From Novosphingobium sp. Rr 2-17 (lineage in GTDB: Bacteria > Pseudomonadota > Alphaproteobacteria > Sphingomonadales > Sphingomonadaceae), in NCBI RefSeq assembly GCF_000272475.1, contig NZ_AKFJ01000011.1:112615-176614 (forward strand): a stretch of DNA of 64,000 nucleotides. Direction: 5' to 3'. Within the stretch, counting starts at the first letter, position 1, and each line of letters starts with the position of its first letter. Under the pieces are notes generated by a model. The model was not told where the DNA came from. It saw only the letters and a program-made list of their open reading frames with translations, and did no database searches. Below are positions 29,101-37,797 of the stretch, one piece after another. A program made the translations under genes and the position numbers.

Positions 29101-29316
29101 GATTTCCACTTGCCCGGCGATGCGCGGTGCGCGCACGACTATCTCACCCGTGCTGGGCGTGGGAGAGGATTGAGGATCGTTTTCCTTATCGTCATCGTCG
29201 CTCTGGTTACTACTCGTCGCGGGTTGTTCGACCGCGAAGGCAGGCAGGCTTAGAGATACGGAAAGGCCCACGAGTGGCAATGAACGCAAGACGCGTGATA
29301 ACGAACGCAAACGCAT
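26116..29316 (-). CDS. TonB-dependent receptor with large Gly-rich, Cys-repeat insertion
   Basis: A 1066-residue outer membrane receptor. There is a signal peptide (residues 1-28) and an acidic linker (SDDDDKEND). The plug domain (about 55-170) has FEEEDIAAYGVNSIQELLDA and PIILLNGQRIS. The first barrel part covers about 170-640 (LRWGINLTGN at its end) and the last barrel strands about 908-1066, ending in IDFRKMF. Between them, residues about 640-907 form an insertion found in no standard receptor: Gly-rich stretches around two repeats with the pattern FDPxR/xxxxLRxxLC and DGKxDPxKLxxLRxRxC, giving four Cys in all. The cargo is unknown. A hairpin follows the gene; uvrC lies beyond. Confidence 0.82.
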   Translation of the reverse strand: MRLRSLSRVLRSLPLVGLSVSLSLPAFAVEQPATSSNQSDDDDKENDPQSSPTPSTGEIVVRAPRIAGQVEIPQQPVQTFEEEDIAAYGVNSIQELLDAISPQTGSGRGRGDGQPIILLNGQRISSQREMRNIPPEALRKIEVLPEEAALRFGYPPNQRVVNIILKSQFKAATASTEYNRPTSGGYDNVELESGLFKIAGQRRYNVSAKLDQTSMLTENERGVIQQSGTTPTVAGDPDPAQYRSLSPRDLELQVEGTMTQTLGKDGVDGSITVTGGYTRSQKTSLSGLDTVTLTDPAGNSAIRTLSDPLTRRDVTDTFEGGLGYSKGIGLWQLSTTANLTIADEETRTDRRRDTSGLQAQALAGTLAIDGALPAVAGAGVDVATSRSVAVTSLATITGKPFSLPAGDAFLTVKGGYNYTRNAARDSRNDLGSVVLTRGDVSTGVNLALPITSRSYDFLGAVGDITLNFSAGLDKLSDFGTLTDWSAGLTWSPTDTLTFQASYIVDQEAPSLSNLGSPNTTSYNVAVYDYTRGVTSLVTTTSGGNPDLLREKQRDWKISGQWKLPFVQRGSLLVEYFRNRSTDVTETFPVLTSAVEAAFPDRVTRDSNGNLIAVDQRPVTYDEVKSSRLRWGINLTGNLGGASGQGGGPGGSGPGGGGEAGSRRSTPAASAPVAVVGPQGPMPGDTSAGAGTGGQRPGFDPARMTALRQQLCAPGAKGDVDPATLSEGMRARVSGPDGKIDPQKLAELKTRFCANPGGGQGQDAGPGGFDPERFAKIRAALCTQGSGPPDVSALPERMREGIIGADGKVDPAKLSALRERVCSQQASGQGANGQARQGGQGQGGPVNIGALMGGMSGGGFGGPPPATGSSGRSGQGSGGPGAGVGAGPGGGGMGGPPGGGFGGRGRGGNRWNLAVYHTWQFTDTVRIAPGAAVLDQLNGQALTAGGVPRHSIEAEGGVFVSGYGLRLKAEWDAPARVDGSDQSASSSLRFGSTFDVTARLFADLNRIPSLTDKMPFLKGGRIALKFDNLLNSRQRVTDGTGATPIAYQRAYRDPQGRVIGIDFRKMF
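26595..27400 (-). repeat. In-frame insertion with two Cys-ended repeats inside the receptor gene
   Basis: This stretch codes for about 268 residues dominated by Gly, Pro, Gln and Ser. It holds two copies of a roughly 57-residue module: copy 1 at about 27063-27232 and copy 2 at about 26854-27022. Each has a first half ending in LC and a second half with an EF-hand-like DGK(I/V)DP followed by a helix ending in (F/V)C. The ligand positions of a real EF-hand loop are mostly missing. Confidence 0.7.
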
Positions 29317-29518
29317 TTCTCCGCCAAGAATGCTGATCTAATATCAATTGCAATGCGGTTAGCCGGGATCGAGGGCAAGTTGCAGTGCGGTAACATATTG
29401 TCGCGCCGCGCTTGCGTAGGCCTGAACCATGCGCTTTCTCGGCAAGTCTTTCTTTTTTGCCAAGTCGTGGCTATGTGGCCCGCCCACTACCAATCAAAAC
29501 AGCGGACATTGATCGCCG
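29317..29518. other. Intergenic region between divergent receptor and infA
   Basis: About 200 bases separate the divergent receptor and infA genes and must hold both promoters. Two near-identical 14-mers lie in direct order, TTGCAATGCGGTTA (29348-29361) and TTGCAGTGCGGTAA (29380-29393), with starts 32 bases apart. A T-rich run (TCTTTCTTTTTT) flanked by GGCAA and TTGCC lies near 29440-29462. No clear -35/-10 pair was identified. Confidence 0.35.
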
Positions 29519-29764
29519 ATGGCGAAAGAAGAGCTTCTCGAAATGCGCGGCCGGGTAGTGGAACTGCTCCCCAACGCCATGTTCCGCGTACAGCTTGAAA
29601 ACGGCCACGAGATTCTTGGCCTCACTGCCGGCAAAATGCGCAAGAACCGCATTCGTGTTCTGGTCGGCGACGAAGTTCTGGTTGAATTGACACCTTATGA
29701 CCTCACCAAAGGCCGCATCACCTACCGTTTCATGCCGGGTCGCAGTGGCCCCCCTCCGCGCTGA
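29519..29764 (+). CDS. infA: Translation initiation factor IF-1
   Basis: IF-1 is an OB-fold protein that binds the ribosomal A site during initiation. The sequence [20 protein letters not shown], the [20 protein letters not shown] block and [11 protein letters not shown] are diagnostic. At 81 residues it is about nine longer than the usual 72; the extra C-terminal tail ([10 protein letters not shown]) is Pro-rich and basic. Its 3' end overlaps the following maf gene. Confidence 0.96.
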   Translation: MAKEELLEMRGRVVELLPNAMFRVQLENGHEILGLTAGKMRKNRIRVLVGDEVLVELTPYDLTKGRITYRFMPGRSGPPPR

Positions 29765-30374
29765 CGACTCGCCAGATACCGGACCCGTCGCCGAACACGC
29801 ATCCCCGCCTTCGCTGATTTTGGGGTCGGCCAGTCCGCGCCGTCGCGAGTTGTTGGCACGCCTGGGCCTTGTCGATTTCACCGTGACCGCCGCCGATATC
29901 GACGAGACTTGTCGCAAGGACGAAGTCCCGCGCGACTATGCCCGTCGCATGGCGCGCGAAAAGGCGTTGGCGCTGCCAGCGTCGGACTCGTTCGTGCTCG
30001 CCGGCGACACGGTCGTGGCCTTGGGCCGTCGCGTGCTGCCCAAGGCGGACGACGAAGCAACCGCGCGCCAGTGCCTGGCCCTGCTCTCCGGTCGTCGCCA
30101 CCGCGTCCTGTCCGCCATCGCCTTGCGCGCCCCGGACGGCAACTTGCGTGAACGCATGTCTGAAACGGTCGTGCGCTTCAAGCAGCTCTCGCGTGAAGAG
30201 ACGGACAGCTACATCGCCGGCGGCGAGTGGCACGGGAAAGCGGGTGGCTACGCCATCCAGGGTAGCGCCGAGGGATTGATCGCCTGGATTTCAGGCAGCC
30301 ATTCCGGCGTCGTCGGGCTGCCGCTGTTCGAAACCCGCGCGCTGCTGAAATCGGCGGGTTTTCCGATTGCCTGA
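29745..30374 (+). CDS. Maf-like nucleoside triphosphate pyrophosphatase
   Basis: Maf/YhdE-type house-cleaning enzyme hydrolysing non-canonical or canonical NTPs. Motifs: [33 protein letters not shown], and [15 protein letters not shown] with [13 protein letters not shown]. The N-terminus is uncertain: conserved sequence begins about 23 codons after the GTG at 29745, and the frame is open back to ATG 29697. I chose GTG 29745, which overlaps infA by 20 bases rather than 68. The 3' end overlaps the next gene. Confidence 0.85.
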   Translation: MAPLRADDSPDTGPVAEHASPPSLILGSASPRRRELLARLGLVDFTVTAADIDETCRKDEVPRDYARRMAREKALALPASDSFVLAGDTVVALGRRVLPKADDEATARQCLALLSGRRHRVLSAIALRAPDGNLRERMSETVVRFKQLSREETDSYIAGGEWHGKAGGYAIQGSAEGLIAWISGSHSGVVGLPLFETRALLKSAGFPIA

Positions 30375-31341
30375 ATGGCTGATCGAGGACGGCATCGGTG
30401 AAAGCCGGGCCATTCTCGTCGATGGCGGTGAGGTGATGGCCGCTCGACTCGATTGGCCGGGGCGTCTCGCCGCCGGCCAGGTCGCGGATGCCACGCTGGT
30501 ATCGCGCAAAGCCAGCGCCTCGCGCGGCACCTTGCGTTTCGCTTCGGGCGAGGAAGCGTTGGTCGACGGCTTGCCGGCTGCGGCGAGCGAGGGCCGAACA
30601 TTGCGCGTCCTCGTCACCCGCGCCGCCATGGCGGAGACGGGCCGCCTCAAGCGCGCGCAGGCCCGCCCGTCCGAGCTTGCTCTGCGCCCTGCCCCAGGTC
30701 TGGCCGAAGCGCTGCGCGGTGAGGGGCTGCCGGTGCGCCTAGTGCGCCAGTTCCCCCACGATCCCTGGCCCGGCATCATGGCGGACGCGATCGAGGGCAC
30801 GATTGACTTCGAAGGCGGCGCGATTGTCGTCACGCCTACCCCGGCCATGACCCTGATCGACATCGACGGGACGTTGCCTCCACGCGCGCTGGCGCTCGCT
30901 GCCGTGCCTGCCATCGCGCGTTCCGTCGCCCAGTTTGACCTTGGCGGTTCGATCGGCATCGATTTCCCCTCTCTCGAACGCAAGGACGACCGACGCGCGG
31001 TGGACGAAGCGCTAGCTGCAACACTGGATCATTGGCCGCACCAGCGCACGGCGATGAACGGCTTCGGCTTCGTCCAACTGGTCGCCCGACTGGAACGACC
31101 CTCACTGCTTCAGCGAGTCCGCGCGAACCCGGCAGGCGCGGCCGCGCGGCTCCTGCTGCGCCAGGCCGAGGCCGTGGACCAGCCCGGCGCGCTCTTGCTC
31201 ACCGCCCATCCAGCCGTGCGTGCTGCGGTTTTGCCCGCATGGCAGGACCAGCTTGCGCGCCGCACGGGACGCACCGTACGCTGGCAGGACAATCCGGCGC
31301 TTGCGATCACCGGCGGATTCGCGCAGGCGATAGCGCTATGA
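30367..31341 (+). CDS. Short ribonuclease E/G family protein
   Basis: A 324-residue relative of RNase G/E. An S1-like N-terminal part ([19 protein letters not shown]) with inserted segments is followed by the catalytic region: MTLIDIDGT and [15 protein letters not shown] keep both metal-binding Asp positions of RNase E (D303 and D346 equivalents). It lacks the zinc-link and C-terminal small domain of standard RNase G (about 490 residues). The start is TTG, eight bases inside maf. The gene is coupled to yacG by an ATGA overlap. Confidence 0.8.
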   Translation: MPEWLIEDGIGESRAILVDGGEVMAARLDWPGRLAAGQVADATLVSRKASASRGTLRFASGEEALVDGLPAAASEGRTLRVLVTRAAMAETGRLKRAQARPSELALRPAPGLAEALRGEGLPVRLVRQFPHDPWPGIMADAIEGTIDFEGGAIVVTPTPAMTLIDIDGTLPPRALALAAVPAIARSVAQFDLGGSIGIDFPSLERKDDRRAVDEALAATLDHWPHQRTAMNGFGFVQLVARLERPSLLQRVRANPAGAAARLLLRQAEAVDQPGALLLTAHPAVRAAVLPAWQDQLARRTGRTVRWQDNPALAITGGFAQAIAL

Positions 31342-31523
31342 CTGGTTCCACCCGCAAGTGCCCCATCTGTGGCAAGCCCCGCGCCGCCGAGCATACGCCG
31401 TTCTGTTCCAAACGCTGCCGGGACCGTGACCTCGTCCAATGGCTGGACGGAGGTTACGCACTACCTGGGCCTGCCAACCTGGAAGACGACCCCAGCATTC
31501 CGGATGGTTCACAGCAAGATTGA
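31338..31523 (+). CDS. yacG: DNA gyrase inhibitor YacG (zinc protein)
   Basis: A 61-residue zinc-binding protein. The four Cys ligands are C8, C11, C23 and C27 (KCPICGKP and [12 protein letters not shown]), then [10 protein letters not shown], which is the family signature. YacG binds GyrB and blocks gyrase DNA binding. It begins within the stop codon of the RNase E/G gene, giving the usual infA-maf-RNase-yacG order of this group. Confidence 0.92.
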   Translation: MTGSTRKCPICGKPRAAEHTPFCSKRCRDRDLVQWLDGGYALPGPANLEDDPSIPDGSQQD

Positions 31524-31544
31524 CCGGCAAGTCGCTTTAAGGGG

Positions 31545-31573
31545 TTGCCAAGGGGCTTAGGCTTCGCCATAGG
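31545..31573 (+). promoter_or_regulatory. Candidate promoter of tRNA-Phe
   Basis: TTGCCA (31545-31550), a 17-base spacer, then CATAGG (31568-31573) lie about 50 bases before the tRNA. The same TTGCCA-N17-xATAGG layout precedes tRNA-Pro in this window. Confidence 0.5.
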
Positions 31574-31623
31574 CCCGCCACCAACCGCTCGCCGGTCCTT
31601 TTCGGGGCCGCCGCCGAAGCGAT

Positions 31624-31699
31624 GCCCGAGTAGCTCAGTTGGTAGAGCATGCGACTGAAAATCGCAGTGTCGGTGGTTCGAATCCGCCCTCGGGCACCA
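31624..31699 (+). tRNA. tRNA-Phe (GAA)
   Basis: A complete cloverleaf of 76 bases: acceptor GCCCGAG/CTCGGGC, D-arm AGCTCAGTTGGTAGAGC, anticodon loop CTGAAAA with anticodon GAA, T-loop GGTTCGAATCC, and encoded CCA. Confidence 0.97.
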
Positions 31700-31878
31700 C
31701 TTGCTTACATAAGCGGCGGCGCCACAGTTGCGCCTTTCACCGTAGATTGTGGAACATGTGTGCAAATGGCGCGCTTATCTTTATTCATTTCCTTGTAATT
31801 TGTCGTACTTGCGCAATGGATGGTTGCGGCGATCGCTCTTTGCCTCAATAGGTCGCATAGACTTTCGAAACCAACGAT
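31700..31878. other. Leader region of the efflux operon
   Basis: The 180 bases between tRNA-Phe and the adaptor gene are clearly more AT-rich in the middle (31765-31830). A short inverted repeat GCTTA-CA-TAAGC lies at 31703-31714. No regulator gene is present. I see no confident promoter or operator. Confidence 0.3.
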
Positions 31879-33117
31879 TTGAAAGGCCACGCTATTCCTT
31901 CCTTATTGACGCGGCCCCGATCGAAGTGGGTGATTGCAGCCCTGCCTTTGATGCTAGCCGCCACTTGTCTTGCCGGTTGCACGGGCAAGTCTGACAAGGC
32001 TGGACGTGAAAAGCCGCCGGCCCAGGTCGGCTACATCGTCGTGCAAACGTCTTCCGTCCCCGTATCGGTTTCGCTCAGCGGTCGTACTGCCGCATTCGAA
32101 AGCTCGGAAGTGCGTCCGCAAGTCAATGGCGTGATCCGCAAGCGGTTCTTTACAGAGGGCAGCACCGTTAAGGCCGGACAGCCGCTGTTCGAAATCGACC
32201 CGAGCTTGTACCGCGCCAACGTCAACGAAGCGCAAGCCAACCTGGAAAGTGCAAGGGCCACTGCAGAGGCCGCCGCTGCCAAGGCGAACCGTTACAAGCC
32301 CCTGGCCGCGATGGAGGCCGTCTCTAAGCAAGATTATACCGACGCGCTCGCCACGGCCCGTACCGCGCGCGCCAGCGTTGCGCAAAATGCCGCCGCCCTC
32401 GATACCGCACGGATCAACTTGCGCTTCACCCAGGTGCCTGCCCCGATCAGCGGGCGCATTGGCCGACAGTTGTTCACGGTCGGCGCGCTCGTCAGCGCCA
32501 GCCAGGCCGATCCGCTCGCCGTGATCCAGCGGATGGACCCGATCTACGTCGACATGCAGCAATCCGCCGCCGATCTCCTGGCGCTCCGGCGCAAGTTGGC
32601 GCAGGGCGGGGTAGAGCCTGGAAGCACCACGGTGCATTTGTTGCTCGATGGCGGCAACCGCTATCCCGTTGCTGGCACGGTGCAGTTCTCCGAAGTTACC
32701 GTCAACGAGGCGACGGGAACGGTGACCTTGCGCGCGAAGTTCCCCAATCCCGATGGCATGTTGCTGCCCGGCATGTTCGTAACCGCTACGTTCGAGCAGG
32801 CTTCCGAACTCAACGCCATCCTCATCCCGCAGAACGCGGTCCAGCGCGATTTCGATGGTAGCGCGTTCATCATGGTCGTGGGTGCCAACAACAAGGCCGA
32901 GCGCCGCAAGGTCACGGCGGACCGCACCTATGGCACCAACACCGTCATCACATCCGGACTCAAACGCGGCGATAAGGTCATTATCCAGGGTCTCAACGGC
33001 TTGAAGCAAGGCGCGGCGATCAAGCCGGTGCCCACGTCCACGCCGCAGAAGATAGTGCCCCCCAAGCCAGGCGAAGGCCCTGCTGGCGGCGGCCCCGGCG
33101 GACCGAAGGGCGCATAG
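31879..33117 (+). CDS. RND efflux periplasmic adaptor (lipoprotein)
   Basis: Membrane fusion protein of the AcrA/MexA type, bridging the inner-membrane pump and the outer-membrane channel. The 412-residue precursor has a lipobox LAGC (Cys34), a barrel-sandwich/lipoyl half (SEVRPQVNGVIRKRFFTEGS), an alpha-helical hairpin (about 100-170), the second lipoyl half (VPAPISGRIGRQLFTVG) and beta-barrel/MP domains (PGMFVTATFEQ). A Gly/Pro-rich tail ends it. The start is TTG. The pump gene follows after seven bases. Confidence 0.93.
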   Translation: MKGHAIPSLLTRPRSKWVIAALPLMLAATCLAGCTGKSDKAGREKPPAQVGYIVVQTSSVPVSVSLSGRTAAFESSEVRPQVNGVIRKRFFTEGSTVKAGQPLFEIDPSLYRANVNEAQANLESARATAEAAAAKANRYKPLAAMEAVSKQDYTDALATARTARASVAQNAAALDTARINLRFTQVPAPISGRIGRQLFTVGALVSASQADPLAVIQRMDPIYVDMQQSAADLLALRRKLAQGGVEPGSTTVHLLLDGGNRYPVAGTVQFSEVTVNEATGTVTLRAKFPNPDGMLLPGMFVTATFEQASELNAILIPQNAVQRDFDGSAFIMVVGANNKAERRKVTADRTYGTNTVITSGLKRGDKVIIQGLNGLKQGAAIKPVPTSTPQKIVPPKPGEGPAGGGPGGPKGA

Positions 33118-33124
33118 ACCCAGC

Positions 33125-36100
33125 ATGTCACGCATATTCATCGACCGGCCGATCTTCGCCTGGGTGCTTGCGATCATCGTCATGCTGGCCGGCATCGGCG
33201 CGCTGAACGCGCTGCCTAACGAACAATATCCCGATGTCGCCCCCGCGCAGGTCAACATTCGCGCCACGTACAACGGCGCCTCGGCGCAGACGATCGAGAA
33301 CAGCGTCACCCAGATCATCGAGCAACAGCTCACCGGGATCGACGGGTTACTGTATTTTTCGTCGACCTCGAGCAATCGCGGGCAGGCGACGATCAGCGCC
33401 GTTTTTGCCAAGGGTACGGACCCGGACATCGCCCAGGTTCAGGTTCAAAACAAGGTCCAGTCCGCGCTCTCTCGTCTGCCGCAGACCGTGCAGAATCAGG
33501 GCGTCACCGTCACCAAGTCCAACCCCGACCAGTTGATTACGCTGGGCGTCTACGACGAGACGGACACGCGCTCGAACCAGGACGTGTCGGACTACCTTGC
33601 ATCCAACATTCAGGACCCGCTCTCGCGCATCCAGGGCGTCGGCGATGTGAACGTGTACGGCGCGCCGCACGCGATCCGCGTCTGGCTCGATCCGAATAAG
33701 CTGGCCGCCGTGGCGCTGATGCCCAGCGATGTGACTGCAGCGATCCAAGCCCAGAATACCGAAGTCGCCGCCGGTGAACTGGGTGGCCTGCCTGCCCCGA
33801 CCGACCAGGCGCTCAATGCGATCGTCACCGCCGGTTCACGCCTGCAGACGCCGGAGCAATTCCGCGCCATCGTCCTCAAGACCGCAAGCGATGGCTCGGT
33901 CGTGACGATCGGCGATGTGGCGCGGGTGGAGATGGGCGCCGACAACTACAGTTCCGTCAGCCGCGTCAACGGACACCCCGGCGCCGGCCTCGCGATATCT
34001 CTCTCGCCGGGCGCTGACGCGCTGGCGACTGCCGAGTTGGTGAAATCCAAGATGCAGGAGCTATCGCGCGGCCTGCCGGACGGCGTAAAGTTCATCTACG
34101 CGTCGGACTCCACCAGCTTCATCAAGCTTTCGGTCGCCGAAGTTGAAAAGGCGCTGTTCGAAGCGATCGCGCTGGTCGTCCTTGTCATGTTCGTGTTCCT
34201 GCAAAGCTGGCGGGCCACCCTGATCCCGGCGATCGCGGTTCCGGTGGTTCTGCTGGGCACTTTCGCGATCTTCTACGTCGCGGGATTCTCGATCAACACG
34301 CTGACCTTGTTCGGCCTGGTGCTGGCGATCGGCCTGCTGGTCGATGACGCGATCGTCGTCGTCGAGAATGTCGAGCGATTGCTCGACGAGAACCCTGGTA
34401 TGACGCCGCGCGATGCGACGATCAAATCGATGGAAGAAATCCAGGTCGCCCTGATCGCCATCGCGCTGGTGCTGTCGGCGGTGTTCCTGCCCATGGCGTT
34501 CTTCGGCGGATCGACGGGCGTCATCTATCGTCAGTTCTCGCTCACGATCGTTTCGGCGATGATCCTGTCGGTGTTGGTCGCGCTGGTGCTGAGCCCCGCG
34601 CTGACCGCGACGATGCTCAAAGCGAAAAAGCCTGAAGGCGCGCCGCATGAACCAACATGGATCGAGCGCCATTTCCCGTGGCTCGCCCGCCAGTGGGAAC
34701 GGTTTCACATCTGGTTCAATCGCAGCTTCGAACGCACTTCGGACGCCTATAGCCGCAAGGTGGGCGTCGTGGTCGCGCACAAGTGGCGTTGGCTGGGCTT
34801 GTTCCTCGTAACTTGCGTGCTGACGTTCGTGCTGTTCCAGCGCCTGCCGACCGGCTTCCTGCCGAACGAGGATCAAGGTTCGCTGTCGCTGCAATGGCGC
34901 TTGCCCGCAGGCACGCCGCTTGCGCGAACACAAGAAGTGCAGCGCTCCGTAGAGGAATACTTCACCAAGTATGAGAAAGCCAACGTCGCCGGAATGCTGA
35001 CCGTCGCCGGCGGTGGCCAAGGCGCAGCCGGCCAGAACAGTGGCCAAGGCTTCCTCAATCTGGTCGACTGGGAAGAGCGCAAAGGCGCCGACAACACCGC
35101 AGAGGCTATTGCGCGCCGCGCGACCCAGGCGTTCGGCTCCTTGCGCGACGCCCAGGTCTTCGTTTTGGTGCCGGGCGCGATCCGCGGCTTGGGCCAGACT
35201 TCGGGCTTCACCATGGAGCTGCAAAATACCGGCGGCTTGACCACGCAGCAGTTCGCAGCAGCACGCGACAAGGTGCTGGCTGCCGCGACCTCCAATCCCC
35301 AACTCGCCAGCGTCCGTCTGACCAACCTGCCGGACGTTTCCACGCTCAGGATCGCCACCAACACGCGCGCGCTCACGACGTATGGCCTGACCGCCAGCAA
35401 CGTCAATTCGACCCTCTCGACGGCGTGGGGCGGCACGTACGTCAACGATTTCATCGACAATGGCCGCGTGAAGAAGGTCTATGTGCAGGGCGATTCCCAG
35501 TTCCGTTCGCGGCCTGAGGATTTGTCTCAATGGTTTGTTCGTGGATCGGACGGGCAGATGTCTCCGTTCTCCGCTTTCTCGAACATCAGTTGGTCGACCG
35601 CCCCTAGTTCGACCACCCGCTTCAACGCGCTTTCGGCGTACGAATTTTCCGGCAGCGCCGCTTCCGGCGTCAGCTCGGGCACGGCGATGGACGTGATCGA
35701 ACAACTCGCGCGGCAAGTGCCAGGCGTTTCGGTCGCCTGGGCGGGTTCGTCGTTCCAGGAACGGATCTCGTCCGGACAAGCGCCGGTGCTTTATGCACTT
35801 TCGCTGCTGGTCGTGTTCTTGTGCCTGGCCGCGCTGTACGAAAGCTGGTCGATCCCGGTCGCGGTCATATTGGTGATCCCGCTCGGACTCCTCGGCGCGA
35901 TCGTGTTCGTCACCCTGCGCGGGCTGGAGAATGACGTCTACTTGCAGATCGGCCTTCTCACCACGATGGGCCTGGCCGCCAAGAACGCGATCCTGATGAT
36001 CGAGTTCGCCGAGCGAGCAGAGCGCGAAGGCAAGCGCGTCATCGACGCCGCGATCGAGGCCGCGCGCATCCGCCTGCGTCCGATCCTGATGACCAGCTTC

Positions 36101-36340
36101 GCGTTCATTTTCGGCGTGTTGCCGCTGGCACTCGCGACCGGCGCCGGCGCCAACAGCCGCGTCGCCATCGGCACCGCCGTGGTCGGTGGCATGTTGACCG
36201 CCACGTTGCTGGCGATCTTCTACATCCCGCTGTTCTTCGTCCTGGTGCGTCGCGGCGTGCGCGATAGCGTCCGTGCGGTGCGGCAAAAGCTCGCGGAACG
36301 TCGCGAGCGGCAGCGCGGCCAGGAAGGCGGCATCGCATGA
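33125..36340 (+). CDS. RND efflux pump (AcrB/HAE1 family)
   Basis: A 1071-residue inner-membrane proton/drug antiporter with 12 predicted helices and two large periplasmic loops. It begins MSRIFIDRPIFAWVLAI. The proton-relay Asp pair in TM4 is present (GLLVDDAIVVVENVE, about residue 405), as is the TM6-flanking QLTGIDGLLYFSS and the C-terminal FGVLPLALATGAGANSR. The family is AcrB/MexF-like (HAE1). Substrates cannot be predicted. The last codon overlaps the outer membrane factor start (ATGA). Confidence 0.96.
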   Translation: MSRIFIDRPIFAWVLAIIVMLAGIGALNALPNEQYPDVAPAQVNIRATYNGASAQTIENSVTQIIEQQLTGIDGLLYFSSTSSNRGQATISAVFAKGTDPDIAQVQVQNKVQSALSRLPQTVQNQGVTVTKSNPDQLITLGVYDETDTRSNQDVSDYLASNIQDPLSRIQGVGDVNVYGAPHAIRVWLDPNKLAAVALMPSDVTAAIQAQNTEVAAGELGGLPAPTDQALNAIVTAGSRLQTPEQFRAIVLKTASDGSVVTIGDVARVEMGADNYSSVSRVNGHPGAGLAISLSPGADALATAELVKSKMQELSRGLPDGVKFIYASDSTSFIKLSVAEVEKALFEAIALVVLVMFVFLQSWRATLIPAIAVPVVLLGTFAIFYVAGFSINTLTLFGLVLAIGLLVDDAIVVVENVERLLDENPGMTPRDATIKSMEEIQVALIAIALVLSAVFLPMAFFGGSTGVIYRQFSLTIVSAMILSVLVALVLSPALTATMLKAKKPEGAPHEPTWIERHFPWLARQWERFHIWFNRSFERTSDAYSRKVGVVVAHKWRWLGLFLVTCVLTFVLFQRLPTGFLPNEDQGSLSLQWRLPAGTPLARTQEVQRSVEEYFTKYEKANVAGMLTVAGGGQGAAGQNSGQGFLNLVDWEERKGADNTAEAIARRATQAFGSLRDAQVFVLVPGAIRGLGQTSGFTMELQNTGGLTTQQFAAARDKVLAAATSNPQLASVRLTNLPDVSTLRIATNTRALTTYGLTASNVNSTLSTAWGGTYVNDFIDNGRVKKVYVQGDSQFRSRPEDLSQWFVRGSDGQMSPFSAFSNISWSTAPSSTTRFNALSAYEFSGSAASGVSSGTAMDVIEQLARQVPGVSVAWAGSSFQERISSGQAPVLYALSLLVVFLCLAALYESWSIPVAVILVIPLGLLGAIVFVTLRGLENDVYLQIGLLTTMGLAAKNAILMIEFAERAEREGKRVIDAAIEAARIRLRPILMTSFAFIFGVLPLALATGAGANSRVAIGTAVVGGMLTATLLAIFYIPLFFVLVRRGVRDSVRAVRQKLAERRERQRGQEGGIA

Positions 36341-37764
36341 ACTATCGCTTGAAACTGGTAAGCGCAGTGCTTCCCGCGCTGGCGCTGGGCGCTTGCTCGC
36401 TTGCGCCCAAGTACGTCCAACCCGCAGCCCCCGTCCCCACGTCCTGGCCGGCGGGCGACGCCTATCTGGTTCAAAGCGAAGCCAGCTTGCCCATCGTGTC
36501 GTACACCCAGATCTTCCGCGATCCCAAGCTGCAGCAATTGATCGAGCAAGCGCTCGTCAACAACCGCGATTTGCGCACGGCTGCCGCCAACGTTGCTGCG
36601 GCGCGCGCGCAAGTAAAGGTCACGCGGGCCAACCAGTTTCCCGCCGTGTCCGTCAGTGGCTCGGCGTCCGACACTCAGACCGGCGGCGGCTTTGGTCAGA
36701 ACGGCCAATCCTATTCGCTGCAGGGTGGCATTTCCAGCTTCGAGCTCGACTTGTTCGGTCGCCTGCGCAACGCCACTCAAGCAGAACGCGATACCGCGCT
36801 TGGCACCGAAGCGGCAGCACGAACCGTGCGCCTGGGCCTCGTTGGCGATCTTGCGAACGCGTGGGCCAGCTATGCCGCCGACCTCGATCTCCTCGCCATC
36901 GCCCAGGCCACGGTGACGAACGCGCAGAGCAGTGTGACGCTCACGCAAGCCCGCCTCTCAGGCGGCGTGGCACCCCGCACCGACGTGCGCCAGGCCGAAC
37001 AAGTTCTGGAAACCGCACGCGGCGATGTTGCCACGCAAACGGCGGCGTTGGCACAGGACATCAACCAGATCCGCCTGCTTGTCGGCGACGAATTCGACCG
37101 CTCGCTGCTGCCCGCCAGCATGGACGAAGTGATAGCGGGCCTCGGCGAAGTTCCCGCCGGCACCTCGTCGCAAGTGCTGCTGCGCCGCCCGGACGTGGTC
37201 GAGGCGGAATATACCTTGCGCGCCGCCAATGCCGATATCGGCGTTGCCCGCGCGCAGTTGTTCCCCACGATCTCGCTCAGCGCACTGATCGGGTTGTCCA
37301 GCACCGCGCTGTCGTCGCTGTTCAGTGGCGCATCGCAAACCGCAAGCTTCGGGGCCGATGGCAGTTGGTCGATCTTCAACGCGGGCGGCAAAGTCGCCAA
37401 TGTCGAGATCTCCAAAGCTAAGCGCGATGCTGCATTGTCCAGCTACGAGAAAGCCATCCAGACCGCATTCCAGGAAACTGCCGACGCGCTGGCCGATCAA
37501 GGAACGCTGGGTGAGCGGTTGCGCTCGGCCCGCGCCTACACGGCGGCCTCGCAAGACAGCGCGACGTTGACCGAGGCGAGCTATCGTGAAGGCATCTCGA
37601 GCTCGCTCGACAACCTCGACGCGCAGCGCAGCCTCTACACCGCGCGTAAAACCGAAGTCTCCGTGCGGCTGGCGGCGGCAAGCAACCGGATCACCCTGTA
37701 TCGCGTGCTGGGCGGGGACCAATCGACGGCGCAAGCCTCGAACCCGGTGCCCACCTCGAGGTAG
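36337..37764 (+). CDS. Outer membrane efflux lipoprotein (OprM/NodT family)
   Basis: TolC-like outer membrane factor of 475 residues with a lipobox LALGAC (Cys20) and two OEP repeats of long helices (about 60-265 and 270-460), e.g. NNRDLRTAAANVAAARAQVK and RLSGGVAPRTDVRQAE, LLRRPDVVEAEYTLRAANADIG. It completes a tripartite efflux system with the two preceding genes. A hairpin shared with the convergent cysQ gene follows. Confidence 0.94.
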   Translation: MNYRLKLVSAVLPALALGACSLAPKYVQPAAPVPTSWPAGDAYLVQSEASLPIVSYTQIFRDPKLQQLIEQALVNNRDLRTAAANVAAARAQVKVTRANQFPAVSVSGSASDTQTGGGFGQNGQSYSLQGGISSFELDLFGRLRNATQAERDTALGTEAAARTVRLGLVGDLANAWASYAADLDLLAIAQATVTNAQSSVTLTQARLSGGVAPRTDVRQAEQVLETARGDVATQTAALAQDINQIRLLVGDEFDRSLLPASMDEVIAGLGEVPAGTSSQVLLRRPDVVEAEYTLRAANADIGVARAQLFPTISLSALIGLSSTALSSLFSGASQTASFGADGSWSIFNAGGKVANVEISKAKRDAALSSYEKAIQTAFQETADALADQGTLGERLRSARAYTAASQDSATLTEASYREGISSSLDNLDAQRSLYTARKTEVSVRLAAASNRITLYRVLGGDQSTAQASNPVPTSR

Positions 37765-37772
37765 AGTTCAGG

Positions 37773-37797
37773 CGCAGCCTTTCAGAGAAAGGCGCGC
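37773..37797. terminator. Hairpin between convergent efflux and cys operons
   Basis: GCCTTTC (37777-37783) pairs with GAAAGGC (37787-37793), flanked by GCGC/GCGC. It includes the cysQ stop codon. There is no long U-run in either direction. Confidence 0.45.
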
